Assembly: GCA_028706475.1 (NCBI GenBank)
Contig: JAQWBI010000013.1
Span: forward strand, 1 to 46,582
Length of the DNA stretch: 46,582 nucleotides
Direction: 5' to 3'
Source: Candidatus Cloacimonadota bacterium
GTDB taxonomy: Bacteria > Cloacimonadota > Cloacimonadia > Cloacimonadales > Cloacimonadaceae
Positions within the stretch are counted from its first letter, which is position 1; each line of letters opens with the position of its first letter. This document shows, piece by piece, positions 25,547-33,422 of the stretch. The notes beneath the pieces were generated by a model. The model was not told the origin of the DNA. It made no database searches and saw nothing but the letters and a program-made list of their open reading frames with translations. Both the position numbers and the translations under genes were made by a program.

Positions 25547-25994
25547 ATATTTCCACCTCTTCCTGCCGGAGATTATCTCTGCTCTCCAGGTTGTCTGAGG
25601 CATATGTTCCTCTGTTTATAAACATGTCATAAATCACTTTGCCGTTTAGATACCAACCTACAAAACGGCCATGTAATACTCCATTGCGATAGTTCGCACT
25701 CATTTGCGGGCTACCGTCCGGATACCACAACAGGTTCAATCCGTTCTGCAAGCCGGTTTTGTATTCCACGGCCCTTTGCAGACTGCCTTCGGGATACAGT
25801 TCATAAGTCCAGCCTGAAAAGGGTACATCATTCTGGTACAAGAGATTGTCCTGGGTATGCAATTCCGAAAGCAAAACTGCATCCTCAGGCAAATCCCAAT
25901 TCTTTACCATAAGATAATCCTCTGTCTGTACTTCAGCAGAGATGTTGACTATCAGGATGGTAAAGAAAAGAATAAAAATCAATCGCGAATACAT
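25506..25994 (-). CDS. Secreted MORN-type repeat protein
   Basis: A 162-residue exported protein. The start is set at ATG 25994 because a signal peptide (MYSRLIFILFFTILIVNISA) begins there; an upstream ATG at 26123 would put 43 unlikely basic residues before it. The mature part contains two to three MORN_2-like repeats (PFSGWTYELYPEGSLQRAVE, the NGLNLLWYPDGSPQMSANY unit, and HGRFVGWYLNGK), as in YwqK-type proteins. Function is unknown, probably periplasmic or surface. It is the first gene of the minus-strand operon reaching to 20304, and its tail overlaps panB. The ribosome site is weak. Confidence 0.65.
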   Translation of the reverse strand: MYSRLIFILFFTILIVNISAEVQTEDYLMVKNWDLPEDAVLLSELHTQDNLLYQNDVPFSGWTYELYPEGSLQRAVEYKTGLQNGLNLLWYPDGSPQMSANYRNGVLHGRFVGWYLNGKVIYDMFINRGTYASDNLESRDNLRQEEVEIYEREGNTDDSTGE

Positions 25995-26392
25995 GGTTCG
26001 CGTGCCTGCAAGCGACCTGGCATGAGATGTCACTTCTATAAATATGCTCTTATAAGGACACAATTTTGCCTCCAAAGGCTTAGTCAACCTTTTTCTTTGG
26101 GTGATGTGCTGTTTTCTATACAATATAAGCGTTTTACACTGTTTGTAAAGAGTTATCTATACCGTATCGCATCATTCCGATGCACGCTTCCGGAGGAACG
26201 GAAAGCTACGCTAGTCCACGTGCCTCGGCATGTCTTTTTCGCTGAATGTTCCGCTTCGCTTCACTGTTGAAGCGCCCCACGAAAACTTCGCATTTGCGCG
26301 AGGACCCCGGAAGCCCCACTAAACATTCGTGGTTGATCGGTGCTGCAGTTGAATACTCGCTTTACTCTCTGCTGATGGCGAGACGGCGATCA

Positions 26393-26496
26393 AGCCCCGT
26401 CAGGGGCGAGACAGATCACAGCGAGGGTGCGTAGCGATAGCAAAGCCCCTCGAAATGGGTGATATAACCACCATCGGAGCCCTTCATGGGCGACAC
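26393..26496 (+). repeat. Three degenerate REP-like units
   Basis: Units with the pattern AGCCC, a short loop, then GGGCGA and ACA-like ends occur at about 26393-26413, 26444-26466 and 26478-26496. Each can fold into a small hairpin. Similar palindromic units are common between genes of Bacteroidetes-type genomes. They are degenerate and unevenly spaced (51 and 34 bases), so this is not a CRISPR. Confidence 0.45.
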
Positions 26497-26547
26497 AAAA
26501 TCCGGAAGTCTGCAATCCTCATTATAGTCTTTCCTTCGTCTTGATAT

Positions 26548-26611
26548 GAAGCAGATATCATCGGGTGATCATCGAGTGAACACTGCATGATAACGGCTTT
26601 ATATCGGCTTC
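26548..26611 (-). repeat. Dispersed 64-bp repeat, copy C
   Basis: The clearest copy. On the minus strand it runs from GAAGCCGATATAA to TGATATCTGCTTC; these ends are imperfect inverted repeats of each other (11 of 13). Copies A and B align to it without gaps. The internal ATCAT/ATGAT pairs can also fold. Confidence 0.75.
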
Positions 26612-26933
26612 GGCACTGCTTGATGCATATTGGAGTGATCGAACGCATATAACGCAGATCACGCAGATTCAACTATTTAAGTGTCAGTGAAATCTGCACC
26701 CATACCGTATTGTAGCATTTCGATGCAACGTCTCTTTCATTCTCGGAGGAGCGGAATCCTCCGCTATAGTTCGGAGCTGCGGAATCCTCCATTTTTATCC
26801 CCATATCTCTGAAAACAGGTGGCATAAGCACCAATAGTGCTAACTATATATGGAGCATACAGGAAAGATTTGCCATGTGGCGAAGGTTCATTATATTGTT
26901 AATCGTAATTTAATAAATCCACAGGAGGATATA

Positions 26934-27572
26934 ATGCCGATTCTCAATGATAAAGTAATAGACGAAGTGAAGAAAGCTTTGCAAAATATGAAGAATGAAG
27001 TGCGCTTGGTGCTTTTTACTCAAGCCTTTGAGTGCGCACACTGCCAGGAGACGCATCAATTACTGGAAGAGCTTTGCTCTGCCAATCCCTTATTGAATCT
27101 TGAAGTGCATCAGTTTGAAAGCGACAAAGAAGCGGTAGAGAAGTACGATGTGGACAAGATCCCTGCGATCGCAGTGATGGGAGAAAAGGATTACGGGATC
27201 AGGTTTTATGGCATCCCGGCGGGATATGAATTTTCATCGCTGCTCTCGGCGATCCTGATGGTATCCACTGGTATTACAAAGCTAAACAACGATACACGGA
27301 GCTTTTTGGACAATCTGGCCAAGCCTGTACACATGCAGGTATTTGTAACGCCCACATGTCCCTATTGTCCCAAAGCAGTTATCCTGGCGCATCAGATGGC
27401 ATTTTACAGTGACAAGGTAAAGGCGGATATGGTGGAGATATCGGAATTTCCACACTTGGCTCAGAAATACAATGTTCAAGGTGTCCCCCGCACTTTGATC
27501 AATGAGAAATGGTTTCAGGAAGGTGCAGCTCCGGAACATATGATAGTGGCAAAGATCAAAGAGTCTCTGTAA
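26934..27572 (+). CDS. Protein disulfide oxidoreductase, two thioredoxin folds
   Basis: A 212-residue cytoplasmic redox protein made of two thioredoxin/glutaredoxin folds, as in PDO enzymes first known from hyperthermophiles. The N-terminal fold has the weaker active site CAHC at Cys34 and Cys37; the C-terminal fold has the typical CPYC at Cys142 and Cys145. The cis-Pro loops KIPAIAV and GVPRTLI support both folds. ATG 26934 is chosen for CAGGAGGA just upstream; an earlier ATG at 26850 has no such site. No thioredoxin reductase is nearby. Spacing to mutM is only 18 bases, so co-transcription is possible. It probably acts in protein thiol exchange. Confidence 0.88.
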   Translation: MPILNDKVIDEVKKALQNMKNEVRLVLFTQAFECAHCQETHQLLEELCSANPLLNLEVHQFESDKEAVEKYDVDKIPAIAVMGEKDYGIRFYGIPAGYEFSSLLSAILMVSTGITKLNNDTRSFLDNLAKPVHMQVFVTPTCPYCPKAVILAHQMAFYSDKVKADMVEISEFPHLAQKYNVQGVPRTLINEKWFQEGAAPEHMIVAKIKESL

Positions 27573-27590
27573 GATTATGGAAGGTGCATG

Positions 27591-28394
27591 ATGCCGGAAT
27601 TGCCAGAAGTACAAACCGTTTTGGACGGACTGATATCTGTATTGAAGGATCGTACAATCACAGGCTTGGAATGCTACTATCCGGGTACAGTAATTCTGGA
27701 TCCGGATCTGGGAGCCGATCCTTTCCCTGCAATTCTAAGTTCCGCGATCCGTAGAGGTAAGTATATGTTGCTAAATCTGGATAACGGTACTACGGCGATT
27801 GTGCATCTGCGGATGACAGGAAAACTGGTGTACGATACTAACGCCCATCAGCCACACAAGCACGAACGGGCGCGCATACTGCTTCAGGGCGGGGATGTTA
27901 TACGCTTCATCGATCCGCGGACCTTTGGCAAGATAAGCCTGATCAAAAGCACAAATTTAAGATACTTTATGCCCGAACTGGGAGTAGAACCACTATCTGA
28001 CGATTTTAGTGCAGATTATCTGCAAATGATGCTGGCAGAGCGCAATGCACCCATCAAAAACCTGCTCCTGGATCAGCGACTAGTCGCGGGTCTGGGAAAC
28101 ATCTATGTATGCGAGCTATTGTATATGGCCAGGGTGAGACCCCAACGCTCCGGGAAGTCCATCACAAAGAAGGAGCTGAAGCTGGTGGTCAAACACGGGA
28201 AGGCGGTCTTGGAAGAGGCACTGAAAGTGGGAGGAACCAGCATTTCGGATTATCGGCGGATTGATGATAAGACGGGGGAATTTCAGAACTATCTGCAAGT
28301 GTATCAAAAGAAGGAATGCCCCAAAGGACACAGGCTGGAAAACATACGACTGGGAGGGCGCTCCAGCTTCTACTGCCCCGTGTGCCAGAAATAG
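27591..28394 (+). CDS. mutM: Formamidopyrimidine-DNA glycosylase
   Basis: Base excision repair enzyme for 8-oxoguanine and related lesions. The 267-residue chain opens MPELPEVQT; Pro2 is the catalytic nucleophile and Glu3 the acid, so the ATG at 27591, not the one at 27588, gives the active form. The conserved Lys is in RMTGKLVYD, and a LVAGLGNIYVCE helix-two-turn-helix is present. The zinc finger is altered: the first ligand pair is Cys243 with His247 (CPKGH) instead of CxxC, while Cys262 and Cys265 (YCPVC) are normal. It therefore appears as a C-H-C-C variant that may still bind zinc. It ends 36 bases from the convergent TfoX-like gene. Confidence 0.95.
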   Translation: MPELPEVQTVLDGLISVLKDRTITGLECYYPGTVILDPDLGADPFPAILSSAIRRGKYMLLNLDNGTTAIVHLRMTGKLVYDTNAHQPHKHERARILLQGGDVIRFIDPRTFGKISLIKSTNLRYFMPELGVEPLSDDFSADYLQMMLAERNAPIKNLLLDQRLVAGLGNIYVCELLYMARVRPQRSGKSITKKELKLVVKHGKAVLEEALKVGGTSISDYRRIDDKTGEFQNYLQVYQKKECPKGHRLENIRLGGRSSFYCPVCQK

Positions 28395-28430
28395 TTATTC
28401 CATAAAACCGGCAGGTAGTATCTTCTGCTT

Positions 28431-28763
28431 CTATGTGGATTTTGGCTTTTTCCTGGCGGGCTTTTTGATCTCGGGTTCGGATATACGGAACAGCTCGCAA
28501 AGGGAGATGGAGTCATCCCACATATCTTCGGGGATCAGGAAATAGTCCTTTGCTCCGGAGTAGGGCGGAGCGTATTCCGGATTGCCAAGGTAAGCCTTGC
28601 CGGCAATTGTGGGTTTTACGAACAACTGATCGTCACAAAGCATGGCGATCACTTTGTCCATATAATAAAAAGCATATTCCCCAAACATCTTGCGGCTGTA
28701 CACGCCGGGTAGTGCCTGAAGGCGCTCCAGAATGTATTCCATTGTTTCTGCGGTGCTGGCCAT
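28431..28763 (-). CDS. TfoX/Sxy N-terminal domain protein
   Basis: A 110-residue cytoplasmic protein matching the TfoX_N domain: RKMFGEYAFYYMDKVIAMLC, then LFVKPT and a Tyr-rich segment. The C-terminal TfoX domain is missing, which is common for standalone proteins. TfoX of Haemophilus controls competence, but free-standing N domains have no settled function. A Lys/Arg/Pro-rich tail (KKPARKKPKST) follows. It stands alone and convergent with mutM. The gap upstream to 29090 is noncoding and may hold its promoter. Confidence 0.8.
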   Translation of the reverse strand: MASTAETMEYILERLQALPGVYSRKMFGEYAFYYMDKVIAMLCDDQLFVKPTIAGKAYLGNPEYAPPYSGAKDYFLIPEDMWDDSISLCELFRISEPEIKKPARKKPKST

Positions 28764-29089
28764 GTGTTATGAACTCCTTGCTTTAGATTATTTAGGTATA
28801 TGCCTGCACGAGTAGTAAGAATGGTCAAGGATTATCTTTTTTTGGGTGCTTCAGATTGTTAATAGATCGTGGCGTTAGGAAGTTCTATGATGAGATGTAA
28901 CAATATTATTATGAGCTAAAAAAGCTCCGGGATGATCGTACAGATGGCAGATGTATGATATCTTCTTCAAGCGAAAATTACCGTTTGATTTTGAGTTCAT
29001 CCACACTATAATATAGGTATTGCCCCAGATTTTGGGGATCAGATATTGTGTTTGCCAACAGTTAACATTATTATTACGGGAGAGTACGG
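28764..29089. other. Noncoding gap upstream of fprA
   Basis: No gene is seen. It contains a GAGCT-A5-AGCTC hairpin at 28913-28927, a stretch at 28953-28968 that weakly resembles the right end of the 64-bp repeat (about 13 of 16), and the fprA promoter candidate near its right end. Confidence 0.5.
28985..29012 (+). promoter_or_regulatory. Candidate sigma-70-type promoter of fprA-ferritin
   Basis: TTGATT (28985-28990) and TATAAT (29007-29012) are spaced by 16 bases, close to consensus. A short hairpin CCCCA-GATTT-TGGGG at 29023-29037 lies at or just after the expected start point and could be a regulator site. The fprA ATG is at 29090. Confidence 0.6.
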
Positions 29090-30286
29090 ATGAAAGCGAT
29101 AAAACTGCAGGAAAGTATCTATTGGGTAGGCGGAGTGGATTGGGATCTGAGGAGTTTTCACGGATACCTTACTCAGAGGGGTTCTACCTACAATGCATAC
29201 CTGATCATGGATGAAAAGATCACTTTGATAGACAATGTAAAGTACTATCTATACGATGAGATGATCGCCCGCATCAAGGATGTGGTAGATCCCGCCAAGA
29301 TCGATGTGGTAATCCAAAACCATGTGGAGATGGATCATTCCAGCGGTCTGCCCATGCTCCAAAAATTGATTCCCAACGCCAAGATCTATACCAATGCAAA
29401 CGGCATCAAGGGGCTAAAGCTTCACTACAAGCAGGATTGGAATTTTTGCGAGATAAAGACTGGAGACAGCATCAGCATCGGGAAGCGCACGCTTAGCTTT
29501 ATTACTACACCGATGGTACATTGGCCGGATAATCAGGTAACATACTGTCCCGAGGAAGAAATCCTGTTTTCAAATGATGCATTTGGACAGCACATAGCTT
29601 CATCCGAAAGGTTCGCAAACGAACTACCCATAGGCATAGTGATGGAAGAAGCCAAGAAGTATTATGCCAATATCGTGCTGCCGTATTCCAAACAGGTACA
29701 AAAGGTATTGGATCTGGCAGCGCCACTGAAGATAAAGATGATCTGCCCCAGTCATGGTGTGATCTGGACGGAGGAGAATATCGAGCAGATTGTTTCAGGC
29801 TACAAGGATTGGGCTTATAATGTGTCCGATAAGCATCGCGGGTTGGTGATCTACGACAGTATGTGGAAATCTACTCAGATGATGGCAGAGGCGATTCACG
29901 AGAGCTTCGAAAACCTGGGCATAAAAGCCAAACTGCTCTCTTTGCAACATAACCATATTTCGGATATCATGACTGATGTCATCGATGCCAAATTCATCGC
30001 AGTGGGTTCACCCACATTGAATTCATCCATCCTGCCCACAGTGGCGGCATTCCTGTATTATCTGAAAGGACTTTCGCCCAAAGATCGCATCGGCCTTGCC
30101 TTTGGTTCTTACGGTTGGGGCGGCCAAAGCATACCCATCCTGCATCAACTACTGGGTGATCCCAAGGAATGCGGGTTTGAGATGCTGGAACCTATCAAAC
30201 ATCAGTACATCCCATCTAAAGAGGACTTGGAAAGTATAAAGCATAAATTGGAACAAAGCATAAAAACAAAACTGGAGGAACAATGA
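29090..30286 (+). CDS. A-type flavodiiron protein (oxygen/NO reductase)
   Basis: A 398-residue cytoplasmic detoxification enzyme that reduces O2 to water or NO to N2O. The beta-lactamase-like domain keeps all diiron ligands: His78, Glu80, Asp82 and His83 in NHVEMDHSSG, His144 in MVHWPDN, Asp163 in FSNDAFGQH, and His222 in CPSHGVIW. A flavodoxin domain with its FMN loop YDSMWKSTQMM begins near residue 247. There is no rubredoxin or flavin reductase extension, so an external electron donor is needed. It overlaps ferritin by ATGA at 30283-30286. A single promoter candidate lies upstream. Confidence 0.95.
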   Translation: MKAIKLQESIYWVGGVDWDLRSFHGYLTQRGSTYNAYLIMDEKITLIDNVKYYLYDEMIARIKDVVDPAKIDVVIQNHVEMDHSSGLPMLQKLIPNAKIYTNANGIKGLKLHYKQDWNFCEIKTGDSISIGKRTLSFITTPMVHWPDNQVTYCPEEEILFSNDAFGQHIASSERFANELPIGIVMEEAKKYYANIVLPYSKQVQKVLDLAAPLKIKMICPSHGVIWTEENIEQIVSGYKDWAYNVSDKHRGLVIYDSMWKSTQMMAEAIHESFENLGIKAKLLSLQHNHISDIMTDVIDAKFIAVGSPTLNSSILPTVAAFLYYLKGLSPKDRIGLAFGSYGWGGQSIPILHQLLGDPKECGFEMLEPIKHQYIPSKEDLESIKHKLEQSIKTKLEEQ

Positions 30287-30798
30287 TTAGCAACAAAATG
30301 GTAAATGCCATAAATGAACAAATTAACCGTGAGCTATATTCGGAATACTTGTATATCTCTATGCAAGCATGGTTTGCAGACCAAAATCTGGACGGCATGG
30401 CAAATTGGATGGACGCTCAGGGCAAAGAAGAACGCTTTCATGCCATGAAGTTCTTCAACTATCTGGTAGAACGTGGCGGAAGAGTGAAGCTGAAAGCAAT
30501 CGCAGAGCCGACTCATGAATTTGATAACCCTCTTAAGGCATTTCAGATGGCTTTGGAGCACGAGAAATTCATCTCCAAAAGCATCAATGAGCTGATGGAT
30601 TTGGCGATTAAAGACAACGATCACGCTACTCGAAGCTTTCTGCAGTGGTATATCGACGAGCAGGTGGAAGAAGAAGCTTCGGTGGACAAAATAGTAAACA
30701 TGCTAAAAATGGTAGGAGATAATGTACATGGCATCATGATGATAGATCGTGATCTGGCACAACGTGTCTATATCCCGGTAAACGAAGCACAAAACTAA
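30283..30798 (+). CDS. Ferritin
   Basis: A 171-residue non-haem ferritin that oxidises Fe(II) and stores iron in a 24-subunit shell. Ferroxidase ligands are visible: Glu17, Glu50 and His53 in GKEERFHAMKF, Glu94, and Gln127 with Glu130 in WYIDEQVEEE. The length matches bacterial FtnA. It is translationally coupled to the flavodiiron gene by a 4-bp overlap, pairing oxygen/NO removal with iron storage. A strong hairpin at 30815-30847 follows and probably ends the unit before the PAS-GGDEF gene. Confidence 0.95.
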   Translation: MISNKMVNAINEQINRELYSEYLYISMQAWFADQNLDGMANWMDAQGKEERFHAMKFFNYLVERGGRVKLKAIAEPTHEFDNPLKAFQMALEHEKFISKSINELMDLAIKDNDHATRSFLQWYIDEQVEEEASVDKIVNMLKMVGDNVHGIMMIDRDLAQRVYIPVNEAQN

Positions 30799-30814
30799 GA
30801 TAATAGTGCAATCA

Positions 30815-30847
30815 GGGGAACCCGGCATAATGGGCCATGGGTTCCCC
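30815..30847 (+). terminator. Hairpin terminator candidate after ferritin
   Basis: GGGGAACCC at 30815-30823 pairs with GGGTTCCCC at 30839-30847 with a 15-base loop, a nine-base stem. The following tract CTTATGCTT is only weakly T-rich, so efficiency is uncertain. Confidence 0.55.
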
Positions 30848-30882
30848 CTTATGCTTGATACACCTCGGAGAAAGGAGCAATC

Positions 30883-31851
30883 ATGATAAACTGGAAGCTG
30901 GAAGATCTTTACTTAACGATTTTCGATTCTGCCGTAGTAGCAATAGGGCTTACCGATACGGAAGGGAAGTATGTGATGGTAAACCCAGCCTGGTGCAGCA
31001 TGATGGGCTATACTGCAGAGGAAGCTAAAAGATTGCATGTGAACGATGTGACTCCTCCGGAAGACAGACAGTCCAGCAAAGCGAACTATGATCGTTTGAT
31101 ATCCGGTGAGCTCCCCGGAATCCGCCTGAGTAGGCGATATGTAAAGAAGGACGGTACTTACTTCTGGGCAGATTTGCATGTCTCCAGGGTTACAGATAGG
31201 GAAGGACAAGCAGCAGGATTGGTGGGGATTTTTGTGGACATCGATCCACAAAAGCAAGCAGAAGCAGACCTGAGGGATTTGAATAGCAAACTGAGCTTGT
31301 CGAACCAAGAACTACAACAGGCCATGGAAGAACTACGTAGACTTGCCAGGCATGATAGCCTTACACAACTGCTCAATCGCAGAGTTCTGACTGAAATCTT
31401 GGATAAAGAAATTCAGCGTTCATCTCGTAGTAAACGCGGATTGGCAGTAGCTATGGCAGATGTGGATAACTTCAAAAAAATTAACGATCAATATGGGCAT
31501 GATGTTGGCGATGTAGCTTTGATAGAACTGGCCAAAGTTTTGAAGGAACAGATTCGCACCACCGATTATGTGGGGCGCTGGGGTGGCGAGGAGTTTCTCT
31601 TTGTCTTTCCTGAAACCACGTGCAAAGGAGCAATGATAGTAATCGAGAGGGTAAGGGAGCAAGTGGCAAAGATCCGGATACCGGTTCCCGATGGAGACTT
31701 TAGTTTTACCGTTAGTATAGGACTCTCCTACCACATGGGCATAGATACTGGGGAAACTATCGTCCAGGAAGCAGACCAAGCTATGTATGCGGCCAAGCAG
31801 GCGGGTAAAAATCGCTGTATTCATTATCAGCCCGAATGTCTGGATGTATAG
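30883..31851 (+). CDS. PAS-GGDEF diguanylate cyclase
   Basis: A 322-residue soluble signalling enzyme. Residues 10-125 form a PAS/PAC domain (DSAVVAIGLTDTEGKYVMVN, then the PAC segment GTYFWADLHVSRVTDREG). A coiled linker at about 126-155 leads to the GGDEF domain with RHDSLTQLLNRR and the active motif GGEEF at 234-238. An RTTD I-site lies five residues upstream, so feedback inhibition is expected. No transmembrane segment is present, so the PAS domain senses an internal signal or cofactor. It follows the ferritin terminator by 30 bases and may be independently transcribed. It is the second cyclase of the window. Confidence 0.92.
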   Translation: MINWKLEDLYLTIFDSAVVAIGLTDTEGKYVMVNPAWCSMMGYTAEEAKRLHVNDVTPPEDRQSSKANYDRLISGELPGIRLSRRYVKKDGTYFWADLHVSRVTDREGQAAGLVGIFVDIDPQKQAEADLRDLNSKLSLSNQELQQAMEELRRLARHDSLTQLLNRRVLTEILDKEIQRSSRSKRGLAVAMADVDNFKKINDQYGHDVGDVALIELAKVLKEQIRTTDYVGRWGGEEFLFVFPETTCKGAMIVIERVREQVAKIRIPVPDGDFSFTVSIGLSYHMGIDTGETIVQEADQAMYAAKQAGKNRCIHYQPECLDV

Positions 31852-31992
31852 TGCAATTACCTGATATTGCTTTTATCGTATAGCTTAAGTGAGCTTATTG
31901 TAGGGACTTATGGAAAGCTCAGCGCTTTCTGCTTGACAGATATTGGGTACTAAAAAACATGAGCTTTCATAGACAATTTACAAGGAGATATG

Positions 31993-32307
31993 ATGTACGC
32001 CATCGTTGACATTAAAGGATTTCAGTTCAGGGCTGAAAAAAACGCAGTACTACGCGTTCCCTTGCTGAATACGGCAGAGCCCGGTCAGACTCTTGAATTT
32101 GACCGCGTACTTCTGGTTCGTAAAGACGAAGAAGTAGTTGTCGGCACTCCCGTAGTCGAAGGCGCCGCGATCGTAGCAGAAGTTATTGACCACGGTAAAG
32201 GCAAGAAAAAGGTAATTTACCATCACAAACGCCGTAAGGGCTATCGTGTAAAAAAGGGTTACCGTGAGCAATTCACCGACATTAAAGTTACCGAGATTCG
32301 GGCTTAA
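31993..32307 (+). CDS. rplU: 50S ribosomal protein L21
   Basis: Ribosomal protein L21, 104 residues, beginning [16 protein letters not shown] and containing the family FDRVLLV and [21 protein letters not shown] segments that bind 23S rRNA. ATG 31993 is preferred to ATG 31990 because GGAG at 31984-31987 then has a five-base spacing rather than two. It is followed 14 bases later by rpmA, the conserved gene order. TTGACA at 31933-31938 lies upstream, but without a convincing -10. The obg gene, often next, is not found here. Confidence 0.97.
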   Translation: MYAIVDIKGFQFRAEKNAVLRVPLLNTAEPGQTLEFDRVLLVRKDEEVVVGTPVVEGAAIVAEVIDHGKGKKKVIYHHKRRKGYRVKKGYREQFTDIKVTEIRA

Positions 32308-32321
32308 GGAAGGATACATAT

Positions 32322-32582
32322 ATGGCACATAAGAAAGGTGTTGGAAGCAGTCGTAACGGTAGGAACAGCAATCCCAAATACCGTGGAGTGAAGAAATACG
32401 GCAGTGAATATGTAAGCGCTGGCAATATCATTGTGCGCCAGAAAGGCACCAAGATTCATCCCGGAGCCAATGTGGGACTCGGCAGAGATTTTACCATATT
32501 CAGCCTTATCGACGGACACGTGAAATTCGAAACCAAGCAAGCTGGTAAAAAGTTCGTAAGCGTGGAGCCAATAAGCGAATAG
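32322..32582 (+). CDS. rpmA: 50S ribosomal protein L27
   Basis: Ribosomal protein L27 of 86 residues, with the N-terminal [20 protein letters not shown] that reaches the peptidyl transferase centre, followed by the [24 protein letters not shown] core. There is no N-terminal cleavable extension as seen in Firmicutes. AAGGA precedes the ATG, 14 bases after rplU. A clear terminator at 32606-32637 ends the two-gene unit. Confidence 0.97.
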   Translation: MAHKKGVGSSRNGRNSNPKYRGVKKYGSEYVSAGNIIVRQKGTKIHPGANVGLGRDFTIFSLIDGHVKFETKQAGKKFVSVEPISE

Positions 32583-32605
32583 TTTAATAAGCTAGAGATA
32601 TAAAA

Positions 32606-32637
32606 ACAGCAAAGTTATAGCGGCTTTGCTGTTTTTT
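32606..32637. terminator. Bidirectional intrinsic terminator between rpmA and the solute-binding gene
   Basis: ACAGCAAAG at 32606-32614 pairs with CTTTGCTGT at 32624-32632, a nine-base stem with a nine-base loop. T6 follows at 32632-32637 for the plus strand, and the A-run at 32602-32606 gives a T-run on the minus strand, so it can stop both convergent transcripts. Confidence 0.85.
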
Positions 32638-32647
32638 ACTTTGTAAA

Positions 32648-33397
32648 CTAGAAGAAGTAATTAGAGATAATCGAGGTCACTTCTCCGCTATCGATAAGCT
32701 CTCGCAAGGCTTTCTTTATCTTTTCGTTGTATTGACCATCACGGGGCATTGCGATGGCATATTCTTCCACTGTATTGAGGTGCAGTCCCATAGATACGGG
32801 GTAGCTTTGTGAGAAGCCGTATGCTGCGCTGCTATCATTTACCATAAAGTCTATGTTTCCCGCGATTAGGTCGTTGATCGCTTCAACATTGGTGGAATAC
32901 AGTAATAAGGCGTCATGGGGCATCATATCCTTGTCCACAAAAGTCTCATTGATGTATTTATGAGCTGTGCTGCTATGTAAAACACCGATCCTGTAGTTCT
33001 TCAATTGCTCTTCGCTATCCGGCATCTGCGGGCTCTTCTCACCGGCGATCAAGACTTGGGTTGCCCTGTAGTATGGTTCACTGAACTCCAGTATGCGAGC
33101 TCTGTCTGGTGTGATGGACATAGCGGAGATGATTATATCCACCTTATCAGCTTGCAGGGCATTGATCAAGGTACCAAACTCCATGTTGACAATCTCGTAG
33201 GGTAGGTCAAGTTTTTCAGCGATTTTGTGGCTGATATCCACGTCAACTCCCACAAAAGTGCTGTCCACAATGGAAGCGAAAGGAGGGAATTCCGCATTCA
33301 TGCCGATGCGCAATACGGGCTTCTCTTTGTTGCCGCATGAAGCGAGAAAGGTAATGGCCAAAAGGCATAATACCAATAAAACCGGCTTTTTTTTCAT
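32648..33397 (-). CDS. Solute-binding lipoprotein, family 3
   Basis: A 249-residue extracytoplasmic binding protein of the amino-acid type (SBP_bac_3). The lipoprotein signal ends with Cys21 in LASC. The mature start LRIGMNAEFPPFASI, then VGVDVDISHKIAEKL and the IISAMSITPDRARILEFSEPY block, is textbook for polar amino acid binders. No ABC permease or ATPase gene is adjacent, so it may dock with a transporter encoded elsewhere. It is convergent with rpmA and is separated from nfeD by a 57-base gap holding a hairpin. The ligand is unknown. Confidence 0.92.
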   Translation of the reverse strand: MKKKPVLLVLCLLAITFLASCGNKEKPVLRIGMNAEFPPFASIVDSTFVGVDVDISHKIAEKLDLPYEIVNMEFGTLINALQADKVDIIISAMSITPDRARILEFSEPYYRATQVLIAGEKSPQMPDSEEQLKNYRIGVLHSSTAHKYINETFVDKDMMPHDALLLYSTNVEAINDLIAGNIDFMVNDSSAAYGFSQSYPVSMGLHLNTVEEYAIAMPRDGQYNEKIKKALRELIDSGEVTSIISNYFF

Positions 33398-33422
33398 ATG
33401 AACATCTCCTGGTTTAAAGCAA

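Larger units (their letters stand above)
25995..26933. other. Repeat-rich noncoding region, about 940 bases
   Basis: No real gene is seen between the MORN-type gene and the PDO gene. The small open frames present are interrupted and lack ribosome sites. The region has several decayed repeat structures: an inverted pair CCACGAA/TTCGTGG (26277-26283 and 26326-26332), three REP-like units (26393-26496), copy C of the 64-bp repeat, direct repeats of CGCAGATCACGCAGATT near 26654, and two hairpin-like GGAATCCTCC blocks near 26752-26790. The right end carries the PDO ribosome site. Confidence 0.6.

Noticed and set aside
26393-26496. Possible CRISPR array
   Set aside because: Units are degenerate, unevenly spaced (51 and 34 bases) and palindromic; no cas genes are nearby.
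26246-26672. Two small frames (plus 26246-26434, minus 26484-26672)
   Set aside because: They cover decayed repeats with no ribosome site, and their peptides look like translated repeats.
31913-31929. GAAAGC/GCTTTC hairpin upstream of rplU as terminator or L21 leader site
   Set aside because: Only a six-base stem with no T-run; not enough to support a call.
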